From SZAS-79 sp963844255 (GTDB lineage: Bacteria > Pseudomonadota > Gammaproteobacteria > Burkholderiales > SG8-39), in contig CAWJNP010000066.1 of NCBI GenBank assembly GCA_963844255.1, forward strand, positions 45,960-109,959: 64,000 nt of DNA, read 5' to 3'. Numbering within the stretch: position 1 is the stretch's first letter; each line of letters starts with the position of its first letter. Both the position numbers and the translations under genes were made by a program. Shown here piece after piece: positions 1 to 8,321 of this stretch. The notes below the pieces were generated by a model. That model saw only the letters and a list, made by a program, of their open reading frames with translations, searched no databases and was not told where the DNA came from.

Positions 1-903
1 ATATGCGACGGCAACATGCAGGAGGGGTCGTTTCGCTGCGACGCCAACGTCTCGGTGCGCCGTCCCGGAGAACCACTGGGCACGCGCTGCGAGATCAAGA
101 ACCTGAATTCGTTCCGTTTCATGGAACAGGCGATCGATTACGAGGTGCGGCGCCAGATCGAGCTGATAGAGGACGGCGGAAAGGTGGTTCAGGAGACGCG
201 CCTGTACGACCCCGACCGCGACGAAACCCGCTCGATGCGTTCCAAGGAAGACGCGCAGGACTATCGCTATTTTCCCGATCCGGACCTGCTGCCGCTGGTC
301 ATCGCCGAGGCCGACATCGAGCGCGTGCGCGCCGCGCTGCCCGAACTCCCGCAGGCGAGGCGCGAGCGCTTCGTGCGCGATTTCGGCCTGACCGGTTACG
401 ACGCGGCCCTGCTCACCGCTTCACGCGAGGCGGCCGACTACTTCGACACGCTGGTGCGGGATTCGCGCGCAGAAGCCAAGATCTGCGCCAACTGGCAGAA
501 CGGCGAACTGGCCGCCGCCCTCAATCGTGCGGGACTCGAGATTTCCGCAAGTCCGGTATCGGCCGCCGCGCTCGGCGGCCTGCTCCTGCGGATCAATGAC
601 GGCACGATCTCGGGAAAGATCGCGAAAGAAGTATTCGAGGCGATGTGGGCTTCGGGTACCATGGACGCGGCGGCGGCGGACGCGATCATCGAGGCAAAGG
701 GCCTCAGGCAGATTTCCGACGGGGGGCAGATCGAAAAGCTGGTCGACGAGGTCATCGCCGCCAACCCCAAGCAGGTCGAGGACTACCGCGCCGGCAAGGA
801 GAAGGCTTTCAATTCGCTCGTCGGGCAGGTCATGAAGGCCTCCAAGGGCAAGGCCAACCCCGGGCAGGTCAACGAAATCCTGAAGGGCAGGCTCGCCAGG
901 TAA
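1..903 (+). CDS. gatB: Asp/Glu-tRNA amidotransferase subunit B, 3' part
   Basis: GatB is the subunit of the GatCAB amidotransferase that binds and activates misacylated Glu-tRNA(Gln) or Asp-tRNA(Asn), which is then amidated with ammonia from GatA. The reading frame is open from the first base, so the N-terminal part lies outside the window. The visible part begins in the catalytic domain (MQEGSFRCDANVSVR, then GTRCEIKNLNSF, and RSKEDAQDYRYFPDPDL), all highly conserved GatB signatures. The C-terminal helical and YqeY-like tRNA-binding tail follows (KEVFEAMW, GQVMKASKGKANPGQVNEIL), ending about where the family normally ends. Identification is firm. Confidence 0.97.
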   Translation: MCDGNMQEGSFRCDANVSVRRPGEPLGTRCEIKNLNSFRFMEQAIDYEVRRQIELIEDGGKVVQETRLYDPDRDETRSMRSKEDAQDYRYFPDPDLLPLVIAEADIERVRAALPELPQARRERFVRDFGLTGYDAALLTASREAADYFDTLVRDSRAEAKICANWQNGELAAALNRAGLEISASPVSAAALGGLLLRINDGTISGKIAKEVFEAMWASGTMDAAAADAIIEAKGLRQISDGGQIEKLVDEVIAANPKQVEDYRAGKEKAFNSLVGQVMKASKGKANPGQVNEILKGRLAR

Positions 904-918
904 GCGTTCCGGGCAGGC

Positions 919-1704
919 TCAGAATTTCTGCCCGCGATTGCGTTCCAGCTCCTGCAGATAGCGGCGGTCGCGTTCGAGCTGCTGTTGGGAGCGGCGCATG
1001 CTTTCACTCTCCTCCCTCTGTCGCTGCATTTCCGCGCGCTGCAGGTCGGCTTGCTTCCTGCGCTCTTCCTGCAATTTTTGCTGATTGGCACGTTCCTGGT
1101 CGGAGGCAATCTGGCGCCCCACGTGTGAGCCGTACTCAAGAGTGCGGCGGGTCTCCGCCGCTTCGCGGTAGGCTTCGGAGCGCTCCCTCGCCACCTGCAT
1201 CCTTTCTTCGTTCCTGGCGGCGTATTCCGCGCGTCGCTCCGCTTCTTCCTGTCGCGTCTTTGCCTCAAGCGCAGCCTTTTCGGCTTCCAGGCGCAGGACG
1301 GCGACCTTGCGCGCATGGTCGAAGTAAACCCAGGCGCCCACGACCAGTGCAATGGAAACGGCAGCAACCCCGTACATGATCTGGGCCATGCTCCACGAGG
1401 CTTCCACAATCGACGGCGCATTGGTTTCGCGCGTGTTCGCCGGCCGTGGCCGCGCATCGTCGGTGCCGCCGCCGGACAGCGCGCGCATCCGCTCTTCGCG
1501 CAGCCATGCATCGTATTTCTCGCGGCGCGCCGGATCGGCAAGCGTCTCCAGCGCGTCGCGCAGCATCGCGCGATCAGCTGCATCTTCGGGCGTGACAGCG
1601 TGTGCAAGTTTCGCGGAACGCGCCTCGTAGGCGGCCTTGATGACATCGAGGCTCGCGTCCGACCGCACTTCCAGCAATTGGTAGAGTGTTCTCTTGGCGG
1701 CCAT
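919..1704 (-). CDS. DnaJ-domain-like membrane protein with coiled coil
   Basis: The first ~70 residues (TLYQLLEVRSDASLDVIKAA, then ADPARREKYDAWL) match a J-domain fold, but the HPD tripeptide needed to stimulate DnaK is replaced (the loop reads AHAVTPEDAAD), so this is a J-like domain and probably not a canonical co-chaperone. One membrane segment follows at ~110-130 (YGVAAVSIALVVGAWVYF). The rest is a long charged coiled coil rich in R, E and Q. It is the last gene of a three-gene minus-strand run with two DUF4124 genes, 23 bp after the previous stop. A role in envelope organisation is only a guess. Confidence 0.75.
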   Translation of the reverse strand: MAAKRTLYQLLEVRSDASLDVIKAAYEARSAKLAHAVTPEDAADRAMLRDALETLADPARREKYDAWLREERMRALSGGGTDDARPRPANTRETNAPSIVEASWSMAQIMYGVAAVSIALVVGAWVYFDHARKVAVLRLEAEKAALEAKTRQEEAERRAEYAARNEERMQVARERSEAYREAAETRRTLEYGSHVGRQIASDQERANQQKLQEERRKQADLQRAEMQRQREESESMRRSQQQLERDRRYLQELERNRGQKF

Positions 1705-1727
1705 GGGGACGCGCGCGGGAGGGCAGA

Positions 1728-2183
1728 TTACCTGCCGTCGTACCGGTAGTTCCGCTCCAGGGAGGGAGCGGGAGAGTCCGGAAGGTTGGGGTCCCAGCGG
1801 GCTCGCGGTCGGTAGTGCGGATCTGGCCGCCGCAACGAAACCGGGCCGGTCTCTACGCTGCCACGCGGGTCATAAACCGCAATCTTGCGCGGCAGCCGGT
1901 CCTCGAGGTATGACCGCTGCACCGAAATGCGCGCGGATTCTGCGCGCATGACCGCTTCGTCATAACGCGCCGCGCTCGGCTCGGGCGATACACGATTCGG
2001 AACCGGCTTGCTCCCGGTCGATGCAGGCCGGTCGGAATAGACCGTCCGTCCGGCGGGATCCGTTCCCTTGTAGACCGTGCTCTCTGCATTCGCCCACTGC
2101 GGCGCAAGCGCAATGCCAAGGACGACCGCCAGACACGGCAGCCTGACTGCCCTGCGCCTTGCGACGATTTCCCCGCAGATCAC
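1728..2183 (-). CDS. DUF4124 domain secreted protein
   Basis: Starts with GTG, overlapping the stop of the upstream gene as GTGA, which implies translational coupling. A basic N-terminus and hydrophobic stretch (LPCLAVVLGIALAPQWANA) form a signal peptide ending near residue 33. The mature protein opens with TVYKGTDPAGRTVYSDRP, the typical DUF4124 pattern (a small beta-rich periplasmic domain of unknown function, common in Beta- and Gammaproteobacteria). The C-terminal half is Arg/Pro-rich and shows no recognisable domain. Function unknown; the family assignment is reasonably safe. Confidence 0.75.
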   Translation of the reverse strand: MICGEIVARRRAVRLPCLAVVLGIALAPQWANAESTVYKGTDPAGRTVYSDRPASTGSKPVPNRVSPEPSAARYDEAVMRAESARISVQRSYLEDRLPRKIAVYDPRGSVETGPVSLRRPDPHYRPRARWDPNLPDSPAPSLERNYRYDGR

Positions 2184-2836
2184 TTTTTGGCTGGCGCGCG
2201 CGGCGTCGCGGGGCTTGCTGTCAGTTCGAGATAGCGGCGCTTGTACTCGTCGTAGCGCGCATTGATGATTTCGACGTCCTTCTTCTTTGCCGCCAGCAAG
2301 TCCTGCTGCGCCTTGATGTCGATCTCGTTGTTTTTTATGCCTTGCAGGACGCTCGCCGGCGGCTTGTTCTTGCCCTGGTAGAACTCCAGTTCTTTCTTGA
2401 ACTTGTCGCCGGTTTTTTCCAGCTGGGCGATCTTGTCCTGCGTCTGCCTGACGGCCGTCTCGTTATCCTTGAGCGCCGAACTGCGGGCGATCTCGATGTC
2501 CTTCTCGCTGCCGTAGGTCGACAGCAGCGCCTTGTTCTTGCGCGCCTCTTCCTTTTCCTTGCGCGCGGCGTCTGCTTCCTTCTCCTTGGTGGCGCGCTCC
2601 TCGGCTTCCTTGGCGGCGCGCTGCTCGGGCGTGAGCATGGCGTCGGTGCGTTTCACGACCATGCCCTGCTTGTTCATCTGCTCGGTCGACTGTCCTGCAC
2701 ACTGCGGCGGCAGGGTGGCGCCCACGTAGGTCTTGCCGTCCTTGCCCTTGCACTTGATGATCTGCGCCTGCGAGGCCGCTGGCGCCAGCGCCACGGCAGA
2801 CACGAGTAAGAACTTGACCAGATTCGCTTTGTGCAT
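2180..2836 (-). CDS. DUF4124-like secreted coiled-coil protein
   Basis: The ATG at 2836 is preferred over upstream in-frame starts because it is preceded by GGGGGAAGTG and gives a clean signal peptide (ANLVKFLLVSAVALAPAASQA). The mature N-terminus (IIKCKGKDGKTYVGATLPPQC) resembles DUF4124. A long Lys/Glu/Ala-rich segment follows (~60-180), predicted to be coiled coil. The stop overlaps the start of the next gene, another DUF4124 protein, so the two are coupled. It is transcribed divergently from pyrE. No function can be assigned beyond a periplasmic location. Confidence 0.75.
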   Translation of the reverse strand: MHKANLVKFLLVSAVALAPAASQAQIIKCKGKDGKTYVGATLPPQCAGQSTEQMNKQGMVVKRTDAMLTPEQRAAKEAEERATKEKEADAARKEKEEARKNKALLSTYGSEKDIEIARSSALKDNETAVRQTQDKIAQLEKTGDKFKKELEFYQGKNKPPASVLQGIKNNEIDIKAQQDLLAAKKKDVEIINARYDEYKRRYLELTASPATPRAPAKK

Positions 2837-3044
2837 CACTTCCCCCGATTTACCCAATCCTGACTGGCTTCGCACGCTTGCATACGCGTACATTTTGCGC
2901 TTTTCGCGGCCGCCGCTCAACCAAAGCCGCCCCGGCATCACATACTGAATCAACGCGCGGGCAGCACCGTTGTTGACTCGGGGACGCGCCTGTATGCGTT
3001 AGAATTCCGCCACCCTTCCACGCTCAGGCCTCTCCAATCCGACC

Positions 3045-3734
3045 ATGGTATTTACCGACAAGGCACTGATCGCCGAGATCACCGCCAAGATGCTGCTCGA
3101 AGTGAAAGCGGTTCTCTTTTCGGATGCCAAACCGTTCATCTTCACCTCCGGCTGGGCGAGCCCGGTCTACATCGACGGCAGGAAGCTGATCTCGTATCCC
3201 CGCATTCGCAGCCAGCTGATCGATTTTGCAGCGGCCACGGTCGTGCGCGAGGTCGGTTTCGAGCAGTTCGATACGGTCGCGGGTGGCGAGACGGCGGGAA
3301 TCCCCTACGCGGCCTGGATCGCGGATCGCCTTGCGCTGCCCATGCAGTACGTGCGCAAGAAGCCCAAGGGGTTCGGGCGCAACGCGCAGATCGAGGGACA
3401 CGTCGAAGAGGGCGCGCGTACATTGCTGGTCGAGGACCTCACGACCGACGGCCGCTCCAAGGTGATCTTCTGCAAGGCCCTGCGCGATGCGGGCGCGATC
3501 GTGGACCACGTATACGTCAACTTCTACTACGACATCTTCCCCGAGTCGAAGAAGATCCTGTCCGACCTCAATGTGCAGCTGCACTACCTTGCCACCTGGT
3601 GGAACGTGCTCGAGGTGGTCAAGAAAGGCGGATACCTTGCCGCGGCACAAATCGACGAAGTCGAGAAATTCCTGCACGAGCCGGCCAGGTGGTCGGCCGC
3701 GCACGGCGGCGTGGCGAGCTTTCCTTCCAGCTGA
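3045..3734 (+). CDS. pyrE: Orotate phosphoribosyltransferase
   Basis: PyrE converts orotate and PRPP to orotidine monophosphate in de novo pyrimidine synthesis (cytosolic dimer). The PRPP-binding loop is clear (LLVEDLTTDGRS, ~residues 127-138), as are the N-terminal FTSGWASPVYIDGRK motif and the GGETAGIPYAAW segment. At 229 residues it is typical in length. The exodeoxyribonuclease III gene follows 13 bp downstream on the same strand, so the two may be cotranscribed. It is divergent from the DUF4124 genes, so the ~200-bp gap upstream should hold promoters, though none is convincing by eye. Confidence 0.96.
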   Translation: MVFTDKALIAEITAKMLLEVKAVLFSDAKPFIFTSGWASPVYIDGRKLISYPRIRSQLIDFAAATVVREVGFEQFDTVAGGETAGIPYAAWIADRLALPMQYVRKKPKGFGRNAQIEGHVEEGARTLLVEDLTTDGRSKVIFCKALRDAGAIVDHVYVNFYYDIFPESKKILSDLNVQLHYLATWWNVLEVVKKGGYLAAAQIDEVEKFLHEPARWSAAHGGVASFPSS

Positions 3735-3747
3735 GCTCTCGCGTCAG

Positions 3748-4521
3748 ATGAGGGTCATCAGCGTCAACGTCAACGGGATCCGTTCGGCGGCGAGAAAGGG
3801 TTTCTACGAATGGCTCGCGGCGCAGCGCGCCGATTTCGTCTGCATGCAGGAGATCAAGGCGCACGAGGCCGACCTCGACCCGGAGATCGTCGCGCCCAAG
3901 GGGTTCAGCGCGGCGTTTTCGCTGGCCGAGAAGAAGGGCTACAGCGGCGTCGGCCTGTACAGCAAACGCGCCCCTGATGGTGTACAGCGCGGTTTCGGCA
4001 GCACGGAGTTCGATGCCGAAGGCCGTTATGTCGAGGCGAGGTTCGGCAATCTCTCGGTGGTGTCGGTGTATTTTCCTTCGGGTTCGAGCTCACCCGAGCG
4101 GCAGGAGGCGAAATTCCGTTTCCTCGAGCAGTTCCGGCCGCATCTGAAGAAACTGATCAAGGCGGGACGCGAGGTCGTGCTGTGCGGCGATGTGAACATT
4201 GCGCACAAGGAGATCGATCTTCGAAACTGGAAGTCGAACCAGAAGAATTCGGGTTTCCTGCCCGAGGAGCGCGCCTGGATATCGGAGGTTTTCGACAAGA
4301 GCGGTTTTGTCGACGTGTTCCGGCGCCTGAACCCGGATCCCGACCAGTACACCTGGTGGTCGAATCGCGGCGACGCCTGGAACAAGAACGTCGGCTGGCG
4401 CATCGATTACCACATTGCCACCGAAGCGCTCGCGAAGGCCGCGAAGAAGGAATCGATCTACAAGGCCGAGCGGTTTTCCGACCACGCGCCGCTGATCATC
4501 GACTACGACTGGAAGTTCTGA
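3748..4521 (+). CDS. xth: Exodeoxyribonuclease III (AP endonuclease)
   Basis: Member of the exonuclease III/APE1 family, which cleaves DNA at abasic sites and removes 3' blocking groups in base excision repair. Catalytic motifs are all present: the metal-binding Glu in CMQEIKA (~34), GDVNIAHKEIDL (~149-160), the RIDYHIAT segment and the terminal FSDHAPLIIDY with the catalytic Asp-His pair. The frame is open further upstream into pyrE, but the ATG at 3748 gives the family N-terminus MRVISVNVNGIRSA and 257 residues, the usual size. It probably forms an operon with pyrE. Confidence 0.95.
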   Translation: MRVISVNVNGIRSAARKGFYEWLAAQRADFVCMQEIKAHEADLDPEIVAPKGFSAAFSLAEKKGYSGVGLYSKRAPDGVQRGFGSTEFDAEGRYVEARFGNLSVVSVYFPSGSSSPERQEAKFRFLEQFRPHLKKLIKAGREVVLCGDVNIAHKEIDLRNWKSNQKNSGFLPEERAWISEVFDKSGFVDVFRRLNPDPDQYTWWSNRGDAWNKNVGWRIDYHIATEALAKAAKKESIYKAERFSDHAPLIIDYDWKF

Positions 4522-4546
4522 GCCGCGGCTCAGGGCTCACTCCACC

Positions 4547-4873
4547 TCAGGCGCCGCGTCCGTCCGGTGCGGTGCCGGCCGGTGGTGGGATGCGGTTGCG
4601 TCGTCTGCGGCGATCGAGCCACCAGGCGAGCACCGGCAGCATCGCAAATCCGCCCGGCATGACGAACACCACCACATAGGGCGAAAGTTTGGTGATTCGC
4701 TTCAGGTGGTCCTGCAATTCGCGAATGTCCGCCTCGCTCCATTTCTGCTTGTTGCGCGGTTTCATGAGCAGCGGCATCAGGCCGCTGACCTGCGCCATTT
4801 CGGCAAGCAGGGCGCGGCGCTCGCGTTCAGCGAGATCCCATGCGCTGCGCACGACTCGCGGCGGGAATGCCAT
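4547..4873 (-). CDS. Small LETM1-like membrane protein
   Basis: A 108-residue protein whose second half (ELQDHLKRITKLSPYVVVFV followed by MPGGFAMLPVLAWWLDRRRRR) resembles the membrane-entry segment of LETM1-family proteins: an amphipathic helix, one hydrophobic span, then a basic anchor. It is the last of four minus-strand genes after the DUF883, YqjE-like and YqjK-like genes, 26 bp downstream of the latter. That context suggests an inner-membrane or stress-related role. The LETM1 resemblance is by eye and could be superficial. Confidence 0.6.
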   Translation of the reverse strand: MAFPPRVVRSAWDLAERERRALLAEMAQVSGLMPLLMKPRNKQKWSEADIRELQDHLKRITKLSPYVVVFVMPGGFAMLPVLAWWLDRRRRRNRIPPPAGTAPDGRGA

Positions 4874-4899
4874 TTCGGAACGGGACCTGCGGGGACGTG

Positions 4900-5220
4900 C
4901 TAGACGCTGCGGGCCGGCTGTCGCGGGCCGATGCGCTCAAGCATGGCGCGCAGGCTGCGCCAGCCGCGCCAGAAAGAAAACCCGGCCGCCAGCAGCCTGA
5001 ACGACTTGCGAGGACGCAGCGCCACGAACAGCGCCACGCCGGCGGCAATCCATACCGGATGTTCGCGGGCCTTGCCCAGCAGGGTGCGCGCGCGGTCGAA
5101 CCACGCGGTCGCAGCTTCGGCGCGAACAACGATGCCGTGCACGGCCTCACGCTGTTGCTCGGCGCGCGCAACCAGCACCGCGCGCCGTTCGCGCAGTTGC
5201 AGCAGCCTTTCGCGGATCAC
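4900..5220 (-). CDS. YqjK-like protein
   Basis: Starts with GTG overlapping the stop of the YqjE-like gene (GTGA at 5220-5217), so translation is coupled. The 106-residue product has an Arg/Gln-rich helical N-terminus (IRERLLQLRERRAVLVARAE), a short hydrophobic hairpin-like stretch (HPVWIAAGVALFVALRP) and a basic tail. Composition, size and position after DUF883 and YqjE homologues match the YqjK family of the enterobacterial yqjCDEK locus. The much longer open frame upstream of the GTG is antisense-like extension and was discarded. Confidence 0.7.
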   Translation of the reverse strand: MIRERLLQLRERRAVLVARAEQQREAVHGIVVRAEAATAWFDRARTLLGKAREHPVWIAAGVALFVALRPRKSFRLLAAGFSFWRGWRSLRAMLERIGPRQPARSV

Positions 5221-5609
5221 GAGTGGCGCATCCTCTCGCGGTCTTTTTCGAGCTCCGCGAGCGTTGCAGCGAGGAACTTCGGCCGTGCCGCCATGCAATT
5301 GCGGACCATCAGCGCGCTGAATCCGGCCGCAGACGCAAACAGCCCCGCAAGCAGTCCGGCGGCGAGCAGGCGGTTGGAATCCCAGAATACGAGCACGATG
5401 AAAAATGCGATCAGCAGCAGCGTGATGGCGAACAGGAAGAGCGCGGCGACCGCCCAGACCGCGACTTCGAGAAGCCGCAGTAGCTGCTCCTCGAATTCGC
5501 TGGCGGCGATGCGTGCGCGAGTCTCCACAAAGGATAGGAGAGAACGCACGACGGAGCGCACCGCTGATGTTGCAGGCTCTCCGTGCGGCGCACCGCCGCT
5601 GTCGTTCAT
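5217..5609 (-). CDS. YqjE-like inner-membrane protein (holin 3_6 superfamily)
   Basis: A 130-residue protein with two strong hydrophobic segments (VAVWAVAALFLFAITLLLIA and LLAAGLLAGLFASAAGFSAL) between charged helices (ETRARIAASEFEEQLLRLLE and AELEKDRERMRH). This is the layout of the YqjE/phage holin 3_6 family. Despite the family name no phage genes surround it; the neighbours are a DUF883 gene 12 bp upstream and a YqjK-like gene downstream, the standard chromosomal yqjD-yqjE-yqjK arrangement. Function is unknown; membrane association under stress is the usual proposal. Confidence 0.75.
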   Translation of the reverse strand: MNDSGGAPHGEPATSAVRSVVRSLLSFVETRARIAASEFEEQLLRLLEVAVWAVAALFLFAITLLLIAFFIVLVFWDSNRLLAAGLLAGLFASAAGFSALMVRNCMAARPKFLAATLAELEKDRERMRHS

Positions 5610-5621
5610 CGCGGCGAAATA

Positions 5622-5933
5622 CTAGCGGCGGCTGACGAGCAGGCCGAGCAGGAAACCCACGCCGGCCGCGACACTCACGGCCTGCCAGGGGTGCTCGTGC
5701 ACGTATTCGTCGGTCGCGCGGGCCGCTTCCTTGGTTTTCTCCATCAGCGCCTGTTCGGCATCGAGGAGCTTGTCCTTGTACACGGCAAGCGAAGCCTGGA
5801 TGCGCTCGCGTGCCACGGCCACTTTCTCGCCGGCCTGGCCGGCAGTGGCCTTGAGGAGTTCTTCGGTGTCGCCGATGAGCACTTTCAGATCGGTGACGAG
5901 CTTTTGCTTTGAAACTGCGGTGTCTGCGGTCAT
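5622..5933 (-). CDS. DUF883 (ElaB/YqjD) family membrane-anchored protein
   Basis: The 103-residue product has a long amphipathic helical N-terminus (VTDLKVLIGDTEELLKATAG, then EKVAVARERIQASLA), a conserved DEYVHEHPWQAVSVAAGVG junction and a C-terminal membrane anchor ending LLGLLVSRR. These are signature features of the ElaB/YqjD family, tail-anchored inner-membrane proteins reported to associate with ribosomes in E. coli. The ATG at 5933 was chosen because it gives the family N-terminus; the open frame upstream has no matching residues. First gene of the four-gene cluster. Confidence 0.85.
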   Translation of the reverse strand: MTADTAVSKQKLVTDLKVLIGDTEELLKATAGQAGEKVAVARERIQASLAVYKDKLLDAEQALMEKTKEAARATDEYVHEHPWQAVSVAAGVGFLLGLLVSRR

Positions 5934-6175
5934 GATGGATGGTCTTTTGTGAACGTGCGCTGCTAAGGGAGATCCGGTCGCCGGTTCGGCTGTTAGCGTA
6001 GCCGTAAAACATTGATGCGGCGCGGAAACGTACCACAAGGCTACCGATTTTTGGCGTCTGAAGCAATTGTGGGGGGAACCCGTGCGATGCTCAGACGACG
6101 AATGGGAAGGGTCCGGTCGAGGGCGTTGCCGGCGCGGTGAACGAACCCCCTGCCGGTACAATCCTGACGAATCCC

Positions 6176-7426
6176 ATGCCTTTCGCGGACACCCTCCTCG
6201 TCTTCCGTAGCCGGAAGATCCTCCTTCTGCTGCTCCTGGGCTTCTCCTCGGGGCTTCCGCTCGCCCTGACGGCGGGCACCCTGCAGGCCTGGCTGACGGT
6301 CGAAGGGGTCAATCTGACGACCATTGGCTGGTTTGCCCTGGTTGGTCAGCCATACACCTACAAGTTCCTGTGGGCACCGCTGATGGATCGCTTCGCCCTG
6401 CCCTTTCTCGGCCGGCGGCGAGGCTGGCTGGCGCTGACCCAGGTTGCGCTGGCAGCGGCGATCGCCTTCATGGGGACGCTCTCGCCGCGCGATGCGCCGT
6501 GGCTGCTGGCCGGGCTCGCGCTGCTGGTCGCGTTTCTCTCCGCCTCGCAGGACATCGTGTTCGATGCCTTTCGCGCCGACAGCCTGGCGGCGGAGGAGCG
6601 CGGCGCCGGTGCGGCGGTATCGGTGTTCGGATACCGGATCGCGATGCTCGTTTCCGGCGGTCTTGCGCTGGTGCTGGCTGACAGCGTGCTGGGTTGGACC
6701 GCGACCTATGTACTGATGGCCTGCCTCATGGCGATCGGCATGGCGGCGACCTGGAGCTCGCTCGAGCCACCGGTCGTGGGAACGCCGCCCCGTACGCTGG
6801 GCGCCGCCGTAAGGGAACCGCTGGCCGAGTATTTTTCCCGCAACGGGGCGTGGACGCTGCTTGTCCTGGTGGTGCTCTACAAACTGGGCGACGCATTTGC
6901 GGGCAGCCTGTCTACCGCCTTCCTGATCCGAGGCGCCGGGTTTTCCGCGACCGACGTGGGCGTCATCAACAAGGGTCTCGGGCTGGTGGCGACGATACTC
7001 GGTGCATTCGTCGGCGGTGCGCTGATCGCCCATCTGCGCCTCTACCGTTCCCTGCTCCTGTTCGGGATATTGCAGGCGGTGACCAACCTCGGCTTCATGG
7101 CGGTCGCGATCGCGGGCAAGAGTTATCCGCTGATGATTGCGGCGATCGGGGCCGAAAATCTCTGCGGCGGGATGGGGACGGCGGCTTTCGTTGCGCTTCT
7201 GATGGCACTGTGCGACCGGCGTCATTCGGCAACCCAATACGCCCTGCTTTCGGCGCTTGCCGCGGTCGGGCGGGTCTATGTCGGGCCCGCTGCCGGGTAC
7301 ATGGCCGCGAGTCTCGCGTGGAGCACGTTTTTCTTCATCACGTTCCTGATCGCCCTGCCGGGCGTGGCGATGCTCTGGTGGTTGCGCGCGCGGATCGACG
7401 CGCTGGATGCTTCGCCGGGCGGCTGA
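6176..7426 (+). CDS. ampG: AmpG-like MFS muropeptide transporter
   Basis: A 12-helix major facilitator of the AmpG/AT-1 family, which imports anhydromuropeptides for peptidoglycan recycling in Gram-negatives. Family signatures include LLLLLGFSSGLPLALTAGTL near the N-terminus, the loop KFLWAPLMDRF and SASQDIVFDAFRADSL. An in-frame GTG at 6137 would add 13 residues; the ATG at 6176 matches the usual N-terminus better. TACAAT at 6157-6162 could be a -10 element, but no good -35 is seen. It stands alone, convergent with the lipoprotein gene. AmpG identity against other family members is likely but not certain. Confidence 0.85.
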   Translation: MPFADTLLVFRSRKILLLLLLGFSSGLPLALTAGTLQAWLTVEGVNLTTIGWFALVGQPYTYKFLWAPLMDRFALPFLGRRRGWLALTQVALAAAIAFMGTLSPRDAPWLLAGLALLVAFLSASQDIVFDAFRADSLAAEERGAGAAVSVFGYRIAMLVSGGLALVLADSVLGWTATYVLMACLMAIGMAATWSSLEPPVVGTPPRTLGAAVREPLAEYFSRNGAWTLLVLVVLYKLGDAFAGSLSTAFLIRGAGFSATDVGVINKGLGLVATILGAFVGGALIAHLRLYRSLLLFGILQAVTNLGFMAVAIAGKSYPLMIAAIGAENLCGGMGTAAFVALLMALCDRRHSATQYALLSALAAVGRVYVGPAAGYMAASLAWSTFFFITFLIALPGVAMLWWLRARIDALDASPGG

Positions 7427-7435
7427 GCCGCCCGG
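7415..7435. terminator. Hairpin at convergent gene ends
   Basis: A perfect 9-bp stem, CCGGGCGGC paired with GCCGCCCGG, whose 3-nt loop is the stop codon of the ampG-like gene. It lies between convergent genes but has no T-run, so it may act as a bidirectional stall or RNA 3' stabiliser and is not a classic intrinsic terminator. Confidence 0.35.
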
Positions 7436-7442
7436 ACGCCGG

Positions 7443-8267
7443 TCAGCCCTGCGGATCAGGGACGAAGCGCGCATCGGCCGGGAACGGCGCCGGCACCGGC
7501 AGGTGGCGGCGCGGGCTTGGGATGATGCCGCGGGCGAGCAGGTTGGCGTAGCTGTCGTAGTAGATCGTCAGCAGTTCGCTGGGGCGGTTGCTGGCGCGGC
7601 GAAAGTGGGTGAAGCCGACTTGCGAACCTTCGCGTTCGCCATGGCCGGTTCCAATGCGCTCTTCGGGCTGTGCGCGCGCCAATTCTCCCCTGGCCGACGC
7701 GCCGGCCGATGCGGGTGCGTCCTTGCGGTTCGATTCCGCCGCACGGTCTTCAGTGGTCGAGCGCGAGAGCGCATCGGCGTGCGAATAAGGCCGCGGTTCC
7801 GGGGCATAGGCCGGCCGCGGTGGATTCCATTCGCGGTACACCGCCATGCCGATCACGCCGACATTGTCGGGCCGGCCGGTGCGCGCTGCGTAGCTGTCGG
7901 GCAGCGCGGTAAACACGAAGGCCGCGACTTCGTTCGAACTTTTGCGCCAACCGGTAATTTCATAGTGCATGCCGCCCTCGAGCACATAGCCGTTCTGCGC
8001 GGGTGCCGCGGTTTCGCCGGTGACCACGTTGACCCCGTCCACCGACACCACCGTCATGACCCGCTGTCCGGTTTTGTTGTCGACCGAGACAGCGTATTTG
8101 TTGCCGGGTTTGCCGGCGATCCAGAGGCGTCCGCGGTGGACGTAGGTGGGCAGCCGCTCCCCCGTCGAGCGGTCGATGATGGACAGGTCGGCGAGGGTTC
8201 CTGCAACGCCCGGGGTGGCGCAACCGGACAGAGCGAACGACAGCAGTGCGACGAGCAGCTTGTTCAT
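7443..8267 (-). CDS. Putative outer-membrane or periplasmic lipoprotein
   Basis: The ATG at 8267 is preceded by ACGGAGACC and gives a lipoprotein signal peptide with lipobox LSGC (cleavage before Cys ~15). The mature protein has an N-terminal beta-rich domain (residues ~20-150: STGERLPTYVHRGRLWIAGK, GYVLEGGMHYEITGWRKSS, DNVGVIGMAVYREWNPPRPA), then a low-complexity Arg/Glu/Ala segment and a C-terminal YYDSYANLLARGII. It sits 54 bp downstream of the anti-sigma-like gene on the same strand and so may belong to the ECF regulon. No enzymatic motif is seen. Confidence 0.75.
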   Translation of the reverse strand: MNKLLVALLSFALSGCATPGVAGTLADLSIIDRSTGERLPTYVHRGRLWIAGKPGNKYAVSVDNKTGQRVMTVVSVDGVNVVTGETAAPAQNGYVLEGGMHYEITGWRKSSNEVAAFVFTALPDSYAARTGRPDNVGVIGMAVYREWNPPRPAYAPEPRPYSHADALSRSTTEDRAAESNRKDAPASAGASARGELARAQPEERIGTGHGEREGSQVGFTHFRRASNRPSELLTIYYDSYANLLARGIIPSPRRHLPVPAPFPADARFVPDPQG

Positions 8268-8321
8268 GGTGGTCTCCGTTTGAATGACACCCATGTAAAC
8301 GGCGTCCGGAGAAAATCGGGG

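Noticed and set aside
5217..5609. Holin-family protein as a prophage sign
   Set aside because: It belongs to the chromosomal yqjD-yqjE-yqjK set; no other phage genes are nearby.
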